From JBBQTU01 sp038213005 (GTDB lineage: Bacteria; Planctomycetota; Phycisphaerae; Tepidisphaerales; Tepidisphaeraceae): DNA of 12,920 nucleotides. A program made the translations under genes and the position numbers. Every line of letters starts with the position of its first letter. Position 1 is the first letter of the stretch. The stretch covers positions 1-12,920 of the forward strand of contig JBBQTU010000118.1 in assembly GCA_038213005.1 (NCBI GenBank), in the 5' to 3' direction. Shown one piece after another: positions 1 through 7,131 of this stretch. Below the pieces are notes generated by a model. That model did no database searches, had not been told where the DNA came from, and saw only the letters and a list, made by a program, of their open reading frames with translations.

Positions 1-98
1 ATGCCCCGCCGCGGCGGGCAAGCCGTGGGCTACCGTCTGTTGCCCCTGACGGGGCCGGAAAACGACGACTTACGGAAATATGAGACGTCCGAACAACT

Positions 99-305
99 GG
101 GCGTGCCCGTTTTTTCGGGCAGATGCAAGTTGCGCGTCAGCTAGTGGTTAGAGCGAATACGGTGCTGAAAGAGGTGTCGCCCTTTCGGGGCTCATTCAGG
201 GTGAATGGTTCTTTCCCAGGGCTGCGCGAGTACGCTTCCCCTGGGCTTAAGAATGCCGCCCCGTTGGGGCTAAGAAATCGCGTGCCCGGAAAAATGGGCA
301 CGCCC
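99..305. repeat. Element 1: 207-bp MITE/REP-like element with 23-bp terminal inverted repeats
   Basis: The left end (99-121) and the reverse complement of the right end (283-305) match at 21 of 23 positions and both begin GGGCGTGCCC. Each end is itself a hairpin with a T- or A-rich loop, TGCCCG-T6-CGGGCA on the left. Between the ends lie three more hairpins: GCCC/GGGC at 179-191, CCCAGGG/CCCTGGG at 215-245 and GCCCC/GGGGC at 258-270. There is no coding capacity and no obvious target-site duplication. The same ends recur at 8401-8584, so this is a family rather than a chance palindrome. It could be a non-autonomous mobile element, a BIME-like pair of REP units, or a processing/termination structure; the sequence does not decide. 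Confidence 0.7.
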
Positions 306-341
306 CTTGTCGCCTTGTCGCCGACGGGTGGCCGACGGGTG
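306..341. repeat. Two adjacent short tandem duplications
   Basis: CTTGTCGC occurs twice in a row at 306-321, and GCCGACGGGTG twice in a row at 320-341. They sit directly after the right end of element 1 and about 100 bp before lepA. They may be replication-slippage products or a repeated protein-binding site. Confidence 0.6.
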
Positions 342-442
342 GCGGAGGGAGGGGGCTTGGGGTACACTACCGGGCTCAAAATACGGGTATTTCCCGGGGC
401 ATCATAGATGGCCGACTGGCCACGAAATCGGCTTTGTTTCCC

Positions 443-2230
443 ATGCAGATTCGGAATTTTTCGATTATCGCTCACATTGACCACGGCAAGAGCACCTTGT
501 CAGACCGCCTGCTCATGCGCGCCGGTGCCATCACCGAACGCGAGTTTAAGGAGCAGATCCTGGACGACATGGATCTGGAACGCGAGCGCGGGATCACCAT
601 CAAGGCATCGGCGGTGACGGTGTTCCACGAGCACAGGGGGGAGCAGTTCATGCTGAACTTCATCGATACCCCGGGGCACGTGGACTTTCACTACGAGGTG
701 CAGAAGGCCTTGCAGGCGTGCGAAGGGGCGATCCTGGTGGTGGACTCCACGCAAGGGGTGCAGGCCCAGACGGTGGCCAACGCGTATGCGGCGATCGACG
801 TGGGTCTGGAGATCATCCCGGTGATCAACAAGATCGACCTGCCATCCGCCCAGTGCGTGGCGGTGGCGGAGGAAATTGAGCAGGTGCTGGGATTCCCGGC
901 AGAGGATGCGATCCTGGTGTCGGCCAAGACCGGACAGGGGATCGACGAGCTGATCACGCGGTTGTGCGACCAGTTACCCCCGCCGCGCGGCAACCCGGAT
1001 GCCCCGACACGCGCGCTGATTTTTGACAGCATTTACGACGACTACCGGGGCGTGATCGTGTACGTCCGGGTGATCGACGGGGCGATCGCCAAGGGGCAGA
1101 AGATCCGCTTCATGGGCAACGGCAAGGAATACCAGGTGACGGACCTGGGCAAGCTGACGCCAAGACCCGTGAAGGTGGAGCGGATCGGCCCGGGCGAGGT
1201 GGGTTTTGTCGTCGCGGCGATCAAGGACATCCACGACATCCGCATCGGCGATACGATTACGGACGTGGAACGGCCGGCGGCCGAGGCGCTGCCGGGGTAC
1301 AAGCCGATCCAGCAGATGGTGTTCTGCGACTTTTACCCAACGGGCAAGACGCAGTATGACGAGCTGCGGGATGCGATGGACCGGCTGCAGCTCAACGACT
1401 CGAGCTTTACGTTTTCGCCGGAGTCGTCGGACGCGCTGGGCTTCGGGTTCCGCTGCGGATTCCTGGGCCTCTTGCACATGGAGATCATCCAGGAGCGTCT
1501 GGAGCGTGAGTTCAGCATCGAGATCATCCAGACGGCGCCGACGGTGACGTACCAGGTGCAGTTGACGGACAAGAGCGTCGTGATGATCGACGCTCCCAGC
1601 GACCTGCCCGACCCCACCTATGTGGAGGAGATCCGCGAGCCGTTCATCAAGCTGGACATGATCCTGCCGGGTGACAGCGTCGGGGCGATGATGAAGCTGT
1701 GCGAGGATCGCCGGGGCACGTATGTCAAGACGGAGTACATCGGGGCCACCCGCGTGATCCTGACCTACGAGGTGCCGCTGGCCGAGGTGATCTACGATTT
1801 TTATGACAAGCTCAAGAGCTCGACCCGCGGTTATGGCACGATGGATTACGAGCTGATCGGATTCCGCAAGGGCGAGCTGGTCAAGCTGGATATCCTGGTT
1901 AATGGAGACCGGGTGGATGCGCTGTCGGTGATCGTACATCGCGAGGCGGCCGAGGCCCGGGGGCGAAAGCTGCTGGTGCGGCTGAAGGCGGAGATCTCCA
2001 AGCACCTGTTTGAGATTCCACTGCAGGCGGCGATCGGCGGCAAGATCGTGGCGCGAGAGACGATCAAGAGCGTGGGCAAGAACGTGACGGCCAAATGCTA
2101 TGGCGGTGACGTGAGCCGTAAGCGCAAGCTGCTGGAGAAACAGAAGGAAGGCAAGAAGCGGATGAAGCGCATCGGGAGCGTGGATATTCCGCAGGAGGCC
2201 TTCATGGCGATCCTGGAGTCGGACGACTGA
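443..2230 (+). CDS. lepA: Elongation factor 4 (LepA), ribosome back-translocating GTPase
   Basis: This is the translational GTPase EF-4, which acts on the ribosome and is linked to initiation and to rescue of stalled elongation. The 595-aa length is normal for the family. All GTPase motifs are present: P-loop AHIDHGKST (residues 10-18), switch I RGITI (49-53), DTPGH (75-79), NKID (129-132) and SAK (160-162). The C-terminal LepA signature (GGDVSRKRKLLEKQKEGKK) is intact. After DTPGHVDF the usual serine is His (DFHYEV), a feature I associate with planctomycete homologues from memory. I chose the ATG at 443 because it gives MQIRNFSIIAHIDH, the usual N-terminus. An in-frame TTG at 434 would add three residues. 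No strong ribosome-binding site precedes either. The next gene starts 33 bp downstream, so it may head the tetrapyrrole cluster. Confidence 0.97.
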   Translation: MQIRNFSIIAHIDHGKSTLSDRLLMRAGAITEREFKEQILDDMDLERERGITIKASAVTVFHEHRGEQFMLNFIDTPGHVDFHYEVQKALQACEGAILVVDSTQGVQAQTVANAYAAIDVGLEIIPVINKIDLPSAQCVAVAEEIEQVLGFPAEDAILVSAKTGQGIDELITRLCDQLPPPRGNPDAPTRALIFDSIYDDYRGVIVYVRVIDGAIAKGQKIRFMGNGKEYQVTDLGKLTPRPVKVERIGPGEVGFVVAAIKDIHDIRIGDTITDVERPAAEALPGYKPIQQMVFCDFYPTGKTQYDELRDAMDRLQLNDSSFTFSPESSDALGFGFRCGFLGLLHMEIIQERLEREFSIEIIQTAPTVTYQVQLTDKSVVMIDAPSDLPDPTYVEEIREPFIKLDMILPGDSVGAMMKLCEDRRGTYVKTEYIGATRVILTYEVPLAEVIYDFYDKLKSSTRGYGTMDYELIGFRKGELVKLDILVNGDRVDALSVIVHREAAEARGRKLLVRLKAEISKHLFEIPLQAAIGGKIVARETIKSVGKNVTAKCYGGDVSRKRKLLEKQKEGKKRMKRIGSVDIPQEAFMAILESDD

Positions 2231-2263
2231 TCCAGTGATGGGCCCAGCGATGGCGAGGATGAA

Positions 2264-2902
2264 ATGGCGGTTGGCTATCCGATCATCCTGGACCTGACCG
2301 AGTTGCCGATTGTCATTGTCGGCGGCGGGCAGGTGTCGATGCGCAAGGCGATGACACTTCTGGAGAGCGGCGCGACGGCGGTCACAGCGATAGCCCCCCG
2401 CTTCCATGCTGATTTTCCCTCGGCCGTGCGGCAGATAGCGGAGTTGTATCGCAGCGAGCATCTGGTTGGCGCCCGGCTGGTCTTTGCTGCCACCGACGAC
2501 GCGGCGATTAACGAGCAGGTGGTGTGCGACGCGCATGTGCGGGGGCTACTGGTGAACCGGGTGGATCACGAAGGATCAGGCGACAGCGATTTCACGGTTC
2601 CGGCGGTGCATCGGGACGCCTCGCTGGTGATTGCGGTGGCGACGGGGCATTCGCCGGCACTGTCGGCGGAGGTGCGGAATCGCTTGGCCAGGGCGCTGGA
2701 TCCGGGGTGGGCGCGGCTGGCAAGTTTGTCGGAGGCGATTCGGCCGCGGATACTGGCGATGGCGGCCCTGGGACCGGATGGGCGGCGTGAGATATTCCGC
2801 CTGCTGGCGAGCGAAGAGGCGATGCGGACGGCTCGCGAGGGGGATGTCGAGACCTTGTGGAACTGGTTGTGCACGCACCCCGCGCAGTTGGGGCGGACAT
2901 AG
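2264..2902 (+). CDS. Precorrin-2 dehydrogenase / sirohydrochlorin ferrochelatase (CysG N-terminal/Met8p family)
   Basis: The 212-aa protein matches the N-terminal half of CysG and Met8p, which oxidises precorrin-2 with NAD+ and inserts iron to give siroheme. Visible motifs are the Rossmann loop VGGGQVSMRK (19-28), AATDDAAINEQV (75-86), NRVD (98-101) and AVATGHSPAL (124-133). Asp101 aligns with CysG Asp104, the residue shared by both activities. Thr127 aligns with the CysG regulatory Ser128. There is no C-terminal uroporphyrinogen methyltransferase domain, so methylation must come from another gene. GAGGA at 2255-2259 supports the ATG at 2264. The location between lepA and hemX/hemA links it to tetrapyrrole supply. 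The family is sure; whether the protein does both steps is inferred. Confidence 0.9.
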   Translation: MAVGYPIILDLTELPIVIVGGGQVSMRKAMTLLESGATAVTAIAPRFHADFPSAVRQIAELYRSEHLVGARLVFAATDDAAINEQVVCDAHVRGLLVNRVDHEGSGDSDFTVPAVHRDASLVIAVATGHSPALSAEVRNRLARALDPGWARLASLSEAIRPRILAMAALGPDGRREIFRLLASEEAMRTAREGDVETLWNWLCTHPAQLGRT

Positions 2903-2924
2903 CAGGGCCTAGAATAGGTGGGTT

Positions 2925-3797
2925 ATGGCCAGCGTTGCCCAGATCGGTCTGTTGGTGCTGATCCTGGTCGCTTACGTCGTTGGCGGAGCGATGACGGTGG
3001 TGCGCGCCCGCGCCAGCCTGCGGCAATTGAAAGACGCGCCGGGCACGGACGCCGTCGGTTCGAGGCGGGCGCCTGCCAGAGCAAACCGGATTTCACTGAC
3101 GCTGCTAAGCCTGGGGCTGGCGATGAGTGTGATCCTGCTGGTCTGGCACAGTTGGAGCAGCAACCCGCAGCAGCCGCTGCAGGACAGTTTTTCGGCGATG
3201 CTGGGGCTGGCGATTCTGCTGGCGGGATTTGTGACCTACATCCAGTGGACGCGCCCGATCGCGGCATTGGAATGGTTTGCCATGCCGATCGTCATCATGC
3301 TGCTGCTGATGGCGGGACATTTCGGCGAGGCCGCCCCGCAGACCTATGTGCCAAGTGCCTATTCACTGGTGCATCGGGGGGCGACGCTGCTGGGGGCGGT
3401 GGGGTTTGCCATCGCGGCGGCATGCGGGGCGATGTATGTTCGCTCAGCGCGTTCACTGCGGGCCAAACGTCTGGAGGTGGTCAGCACGTTCGGTTCGCTG
3501 GAGCGGCTGGAACATCTGACCCATGGGGCGGTGACGCTGGGCTTCGCGTTTTTCACGGTCGGGTGCCTGGCGGGGATCGCATGGGCGTCTCAACTGCACG
3601 ACAAGACGCGGCTGGGGCAGCACTGGTTCAGCGTGCTGCTGGCGAGCATGGTCTGGCTGGTCTACGCGGTGGTGCTGCATACGCCGATCACGCCGCGGCT
3701 GCGGGGCAGGCGTAATGCACTGCTGAGCATCGCCGGTTTTATCCTGATGCTTGCAGCCATTTTTGCGGTGTTGCTGATGCCGCAGAAAGGAGGCTGA
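2925..3797 (+). CDS. HemX/CcsA-like polytopic membrane protein (cytochrome c assembly family)
   Basis: The protein has 290 aa with about eight hydrophobic segments (roughly 5-26, 57-76, 88-107, 113-131, 150-172, 203-222, 235-252 and 265-285). Size, topology and a position directly before hemA fit the HemX group of the CcsA/ResC/CcmC superfamily. HemX proteins influence HemA level, whereas CcsA proteins export heme for cytochrome c. Histidines at family-typical places remain (H150 in YSLVHRG, H197/H200 in EHLTHG, H252 in VLHTP). The tryptophan-rich WWD motif expected after GIAWA is replaced by a stretch with a single Trp (QLHDKTRLGQHWF, 223-235). This favours a HemX-like role over heme ligation, as inference. 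AGGTGG at 2916-2921 supports the start. The TGA overlaps the hemA ATG by one base. Confidence 0.85.
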   Translation: MASVAQIGLLVLILVAYVVGGAMTVVRARASLRQLKDAPGTDAVGSRRAPARANRISLTLLSLGLAMSVILLVWHSWSSNPQQPLQDSFSAMLGLAILLAGFVTYIQWTRPIAALEWFAMPIVIMLLLMAGHFGEAAPQTYVPSAYSLVHRGATLLGAVGFAIAAACGAMYVRSARSLRAKRLEVVSTFGSLERLEHLTHGAVTLGFAFFTVGCLAGIAWASQLHDKTRLGQHWFSVLLASMVWLVYAVVLHTPITPRLRGRRNALLSIAGFILMLAAIFAVLLMPQKGG

Positions 3798-5149
3798 TGC
3801 AGCGTCTGCTGATGATGGGGCTGAATCACGTCACAGCGCCGCTGGCGGTGCGCGAGCGATGCGCCTTTACCCCAACCCGCCTGCGCGAGGCGATGGCGCA
3901 GTTCAAGCAGTCGTTCGCCGGGGCGGAGCTGGTCATCCTGTCCACCTGCAACCGGGTGGAGCTCTACACAGCGCGGCCGGTGCATGCGCATCCGCGTCGC
4001 GAGGAACTGCTGGCGTTTCTGTGCAAGTTCCACGGGGTGGAGGCCGAGGTGCTCAAGCCGCATCTTTATCTGAAGATGAATCGTGCGGTGGCCGACCACC
4101 TGTTCACGGTGGCGGCGTCGCTGGATTCGATGGTGGTGGGCGAGACGCAGATTTTGGGGCAGGTGCGCGATGCATGCGAGATGGCCGGTGAGGCGCAGAC
4201 GTTGGGGGCGCTACTGAATCCGCTGTTTCAGCGGGCGATCGCGGCGGCCCGCGAGGTGCAGTCGCAGACGCATCTGAGCGAGGGACGGCGGAGCATCGCG
4301 AGCATCGCGGTGGACTATGCCCAGCGGATTTTTGACCGGTTTGACGACAAGACGGTGCTGTCGATCGGAGCTGGGAAGATGAGCCGGCTGGTGCTGACGC
4401 ACCTGGCGGAGCTGCAGGTCGGCAAGCTGTTGGTGACCAACCGCGACATCGAAAAGGCGACGGCCTTGGCGGAGCAGTTCGGCGGGCAGGCGGTGGCGTT
4501 TGATCAGTTGCCAGCGCACCTGGCGGCCGCGGACATCGTGGTGTCGGGCACGGCATCGGCCGAGCCGATCATCACGCGGAAGCTGTTTGAAGGCGTGCTG
4601 CACCAGCGGCGCTATCGCCCGGTGTTCCTGATCGATATCGCCCTGCCGCGCGACATCGAGCAGGCGGTGGGCGAGCTGGAGAACGTCTACCTGTACAACA
4701 TCGACGACCTGCAGACGGTGGTGGCGGCGACGAATACCGGGCGGCAGGCGGCGGCCGAGGCGGCGAAGCAGATTGTGATCGGGCGGGTCGATGAGTTTGT
4801 CGTCTGGCATCACACGCGCGAGGCGGGCCCGCTGATCGAGAAGCTGTACGGGCGGTCGCACGAGCTGGCGAGAGAAGAGGTGCGGCGCACGCTGAGCAAA
4901 CTGCCCAATACGACCGACGCCGAGCGGGCGCACCTGGAGGAACTGGCCCGCCGCATCGTCAACAAGCTTCTGAATGATCCGGTGCAGGCGATCCGCAGCA
5001 GCAATGCGATGGACGGGGCGAGTCCTTACCTGCATGCGATGACGCGGCTGTTCCGGCTGGATCGGCCAGTGCCCGGTGAAGCGCCGGGTGAAGCGCCGGG
5101 GAAACCGGCGGAGACGCCCGAGATTGGCGAAGAGTCGGGGCTGCGGTAG
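3797..5149 (+). CDS. hemA: Glutamyl-tRNA reductase
   Basis: HemA reduces glutamyl-tRNA(Glu) with NADPH to glutamate-1-semialdehyde, the first committed step of C5-pathway tetrapyrrole synthesis. The 450-aa protein carries GLNHVTAP (8-15), the catalytic cysteine in STCNRVELY (C51), conserved H101, and SMVVGETQILGQV (111-123). The Rossmann motif SIGAGKM (189-195) is followed by a helical dimerisation domain ending near residue 425. The C-terminal tail has a short PGEA repeat from a 12-bp tandem duplication near 5077-5100, absent from typical HemA. AAAGGAGG at 3786-3793 is the best ribosome-binding site in the window. The TGATG overlap with the preceding gene suggests translational coupling. Feedback by heme is known for some HemA proteins, but nothing here shows it. 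Confidence 0.97.
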   Translation: MQRLLMMGLNHVTAPLAVRERCAFTPTRLREAMAQFKQSFAGAELVILSTCNRVELYTARPVHAHPRREELLAFLCKFHGVEAEVLKPHLYLKMNRAVADHLFTVAASLDSMVVGETQILGQVRDACEMAGEAQTLGALLNPLFQRAIAAAREVQSQTHLSEGRRSIASIAVDYAQRIFDRFDDKTVLSIGAGKMSRLVLTHLAELQVGKLLVTNRDIEKATALAEQFGGQAVAFDQLPAHLAAADIVVSGTASAEPIITRKLFEGVLHQRRYRPVFLIDIALPRDIEQAVGELENVYLYNIDDLQTVVAATNTGRQAAAEAAKQIVIGRVDEFVVWHHTREAGPLIEKLYGRSHELAREEVRRTLSKLPNTTDAERAHLEELARRIVNKLLNDPVQAIRSSNAMDGASPYLHAMTRLFRLDRPVPGEAPGEAPGKPAETPEIGEESGLR

Positions 5150-5237
5150 ACATGGCCCATTGGGAGAGTTGCGGCTCCGTCGCGTTCAACCCCCTGCCTA
5201 ACGCTACAGCGCAAGTCCACTGCGCGTCCTCAAAGTG

Positions 5238-5265
5238 GGGCGGGCCGCCTCGGCCGCCCATTTGG
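5238..5265 (+). terminator. Possible terminator after hemA
   Basis: GGGCGGGCC (5238-5246) pairs with GGCCGCCC (5252-5259) with one bulged G and a 5-nt loop, followed by ATTTGGTT. The stem is strong but the T-run is short, so intrinsic termination is only possible. It lies 88 bp after the hemA stop. Confidence 0.35.
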
Positions 5266-5419
5266 TTGCCGACGGATCACGCTTGAGGATGCTGGCGGAA
5301 CAAGGAAGCGCTGTGGCCTGAATCTTGGTTATCGGAGTGCCGAGTGTCGCGGCAAGGGCCGAAACGGGCGGCCGAGGCATGGGGCGTGATCTGCGGGGAA
5401 GGGTTGGGATGCTCCTGTG

Positions 5420-5459
5420 CGGGCGAGGACGCCACGCACTACTTGTGCGGACTCGCCCG
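5420..5459. repeat. Two-part hairpin downstream of the arginine decarboxylase gene
   Basis: CGGGCGAG (5420-5427) pairs perfectly with CTCGCCCG (5452-5459). Inside, CGCAC (5435-5439) pairs with GTGCG (5445-5449) around a 5-nt loop, leaving an uneven internal bulge. It lies 45 bp past the minus-strand stop at 5505. There is no T-tract on either strand, so it may be an mRNA 3'-end stabiliser or a dispersed repeat rather than a classical terminator. Confidence 0.5.
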
Positions 5460-5504
5460 GTTCAAGTGGGATCGGCGTACCGGAGCGTGTAGCGCAGGGC
5501 ATAG

Positions 5505-6074
5505 TCAGAAGATGAAGACGGCGGCGGCGACGACGCTGGTCCAGAGGCCTTTCTTGTCTCCTTCGGCGGTCTGGACGAAAGCGCGGGTTTTGACGATTTC
5601 ACCGCTGGCGTGGTACTGCTGCTCGCGTTCGTCCCAATCCTGTTCGGCGTTGAATGAGATGCCCAGGGTGGTGGCGAGCATGGTGGCGGACATGTCTTCC
5701 ACGAGATCCTCAACGCGTTTTTCGGTCACGCCATAGCCATGGTGTTCGGCGATGTAGCCGTAGGCGTGGTTCTTGGGGATGGCCAGGCCGATGCCGGCGC
5801 AGACCAGGCGATTGGGCTCGTCGGTGGCGGCCTCGGCCAGGACGACGAAGGTGATGGCGCCGGGGCGGAGCTTGGGGATTCCGTCGCGCGGGCTGATGAT
5901 CTTGCAACTGGTGGGGTAGATGGAGGAGACGCGGACCAGGTTCTGTTTTTCGATGCCGGCATCGCGCAGGGCAAGCTCGAAGCTCTGGAGCTTGTGGACG
6001 TGCCGGCCGACGCCCTTGGTGAAGAACATCTCCTTGGGGATCATGGCGTCTGGTGAGTCGGAGGTTGCGAACAT
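5505..6074 (-). CDS. Pyruvoyl-dependent arginine decarboxylase (PvlArgDC)
   Basis: The enzyme converts arginine to agmatine, a polyamine precursor, using a pyruvoyl group made by self-cleavage instead of PLP. The 189-aa protein has FFTKGVGRH (17-25), SFELALRDAGIEKQNL (31-46) and the processing site VRVSSIYP (48-55). Cleavage is expected between Ser50 and Ser51, as at Ser52/Ser53 of the Methanocaldococcus jannaschii enzyme. GYIAEHHGYG (106-115) should supply the catalytic acid, probably Glu110, equivalent to archaeal Glu109. I chose the ATG at 6074 because AGGAGA lies 5 nt upstream. An in-frame ATG at 6098, overlapping the uspA stop as TAATG, would give 197 aa. It is the last gene of the operon. 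Confidence 0.92.
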   Translation of the reverse strand: MFATSDSPDAMIPKEMFFTKGVGRHVHKLQSFELALRDAGIEKQNLVRVSSIYPTSCKIISPRDGIPKLRPGAITFVVLAEAATDEPNRLVCAGIGLAIPKNHAYGYIAEHHGYGVTEKRVEDLVEDMSATMLATTLGISFNAEQDWDEREQQYHASGEIVKTRAFVQTAEGDKKGLWTSVVAAAVFIF

Positions 6075-6079
6075 TGCGG

Positions 6080-6085
6080 TCTCCT
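6080..6085 (-). promoter_or_regulatory. Ribosome-binding site deciding the PvlArgDC start
   Basis: AGGAGA on the minus strand lies 5 nt before the ATG at 6074-6072, ideal Shine-Dalgarno spacing. It favours this start over the upstream ATG at 6098, which overlaps the uspA stop codon. Confidence 0.65.
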
Positions 6086-6097
6086 GGGCAGAGGGCA

Positions 6098-6514
6098 TTA
6101 GATTTTGTCGTCCCACTCCGGCGGCAGCAGCAGGACCGGGATGGGGGTGTTCTTGATGAGTTCCACCGGGACATTTCCGGCCAGCAGGCGGGCGAAGACG
6201 TTCTTGCCGGTCATGCCCAGTACGATGAGGGTGACCTGTCGCTCGCTGGCGGTGGAGAGGATGGCCTTGGCGACGTCGTCGGAGAACATCAACAGGGTCT
6301 GGACGGCGACGGAGGCGTCCTGGAGAGTCTGGCGGAGTTTGCTGACGGCGGCCTCGCCGTCGGCCTGTTCCTGTTCGCGCATCTGCCCGCCGGAGGGACG
6401 GGAGACGTGCATGATGATGACCTCGGCGCTGAGGCGGCGGGCGAGGTCGGCGACCGGGCCGGCGGCCCGTTCGGCGGCCCACGGACTGCTGACGGCGATC
6501 AGAATGCGGCTCAT
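6098..6514 (-). CDS. Universal stress protein (UspA family)
   Basis: This is a single-domain 138-aa cytoplasmic Usp protein; the family binds ATP or other nucleotides and is tied to stress survival. It opens with ILIAVSS, where many family members have Asp near residue 8 that is Ser here. It has MHVSRP (35-40) and VLGMTGK (98-104). The ATP-type signature G-2x-G-9x-G is present (G100, G103, G113), but the following Ser/Thr is Asn114, so ATP binding is not assured. AAGGAA lies upstream. The start overlaps the rdgB stop as ATGA (6511-6514) and the stop overlaps the upstream candidate start of the next gene as TAATG. Which stress it serves cannot be read from sequence. Confidence 0.9.
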   Translation of the reverse strand: MSRILIAVSSPWAAERAAGPVADLARRLSAEVIIMHVSRPSGGQMREQEQADGEAAVSKLRQTLQDASVAVQTLLMFSDDVAKAILSTASERQVTLIVLGMTGKNVFARLLAGNVPVELIKNTPIPVLLLPPEWDDKI

Positions 6515-7131
6515 GACTGTTCCTTTTCCATCGGCAGGCTTTCCATCATATCACGCAGACATCGAAGGGCCTTACCACGGTGGCTGATCTGGTGCTTGGC
6601 GGACGAATCCAGTTCGGCCGTGGTGCAGCCCATCTCGGAGACGTAGAACAAAGGATCATACCCAAAACCGTTGTGCCCGCGAGGGGTGCGGATCAGCCGG
6701 CCTTCGACAGTGTCGCGCGCCGTGAGCAGGATCCGGCCGGACGGATCGGCCAAGGCAAGCACGCAGACGAAGCGGGCGGTGAGGCGATCATCGGGCACGC
6801 CCGCCACCTGGCGGAGCAGCAAGGCATTGTTGTCGGCATCGCCCTTGCCAGCACCGTTAAGTTCGGCCCAGCGGGCACTGTGCACGCCGGGCTTGCAGTC
6901 CAGGGCGTCGACTTCCAGGCCGCTGTCGTCGGCGAGTGCCCAGGTGTTCAGGGCCGTGGCGTAGTAGGATGCCTTGAGACAGGCGTTGGCGCGAAAGGTG
7001 TCGCCGGTTTCTTCAACGGGCTCGAGCGAGCGATGCTGGGACAGGTCGGACCACTCAAAGCGATCAGAGCCAAGCATGTCGCGGAATTCGCGGACCTTTC
7101 CCTGGTTGCCGGTTGCGATCAGCAGCTTCAT
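6511..7131 (-). CDS. rdgB: XTP/dITP diphosphatase (RdgB/HAM1 family)
   Basis: The enzyme hydrolyses non-canonical purine triphosphates (XTP, dITP, ITP) to monophosphates, keeping deaminated bases out of DNA and RNA. At 206 aa it is typical in length. Motifs in order are ATGNQGK (6-12), EETGDTF (40-46), ADDSGLEVDAL (67-77, with Asp69 at the catalytic position of E. coli RdgB), GVHSARW (82-88), GFGYDPLF (155-162) and SHRGKAL (183-189). No clear ribosome-binding site precedes the ATG. It overlaps the stop of the upstream gene as ATGA (7128-7131), so expression probably depends on translational coupling. Its own stop overlaps the uspA start the same way. Confidence 0.96.
   Translation of the reverse strand: MKLLIATGNQGKVREFRDMLGSDRFEWSDLSQHRSLEPVEETGDTFRANACLKASYYATALNTWALADDSGLEVDALDCKPGVHSARWAELNGAGKGDADNNALLLRQVAGVPDDRLTARFVCVLALADPSGRILLTARDTVEGRLIRTPRGHNGFGYDPLFYVSEMGCTTAELDSSAKHQISHRGKALRCLRDMMESLPMEKEQS

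Larger units (their letters stand above)
1..442. other. Non-coding, hairpin-rich region upstream of lepA
   Basis: No convincing gene lies here. Frame 1 stays open from base 1 to a TAG at 142-144 (47 codons), but it runs through repeat DNA and I do not call it. Small hairpins occur at 2-20 (a near-palindrome around GCCGCGGC) and 42-55 (GCCCC/GGGGC, 4-nt loop). The inverted-repeat-bounded element at 99-305 and two short tandem duplications at 306-341 follow. A weak promoter-like TACACT sits at 363-368, about 75 bp before lepA, without a good -35 box. No clear Shine-Dalgarno precedes lepA. Confidence 0.6.
5150..5504. other. Convergent intergenic gap between hemA and the minus-strand operon
   Basis: The two transcription units end towards each other here. 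A 44-codon frame from the ATG at 5152 has no ribosome-binding site and is not called. The gap holds two hairpins, listed separately, that could end transcription from either side. I see no RNA gene or other element. Confidence 0.6.

Noticed and set aside
131..195. tRNA-like D-arm (AGCTAGTGGTTAGAGC)
   Set aside because: No matching acceptor stem, anticodon arm or GGTTCRA T-loop follows; the resemblance is limited to about 16 bases.
123..484. Overlapping open frames on both strands across element 1
   Set aside because: They translate the repeat hairpins, have no ribosome-binding site and show no family resemblance.
974..2536. Long antisense open frame (520 codons) opposite lepA and the precorrin-2 dehydrogenase gene
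   Set aside because: It mirrors a strongly conserved gene in GC-rich DNA, crosses two real genes, and its product is His/Arg/Leu-rich low-complexity sequence with no motif.
2918..3715. 265-codon plus-strand frame overlapping the HemX-like gene
   Set aside because: Shadow frame rich in Gly/Ala/Asp; the competing frame has clean membrane segments, a ribosome-binding site and operon-like spacing.
5152..5286. 44-codon frame directly after hemA
   Set aside because: No ribosome-binding site, odd composition (many Pro, Trp, Cys), and a terminator-like hairpin lies inside it.
5505..6482. Long 325-codon version of the arginine decarboxylase frame
   Set aside because: The first 128 or so codons overlap the universal stress protein gene in another frame and are Arg/Pro-rich; PvlArgDC homology starts only at about 6074.
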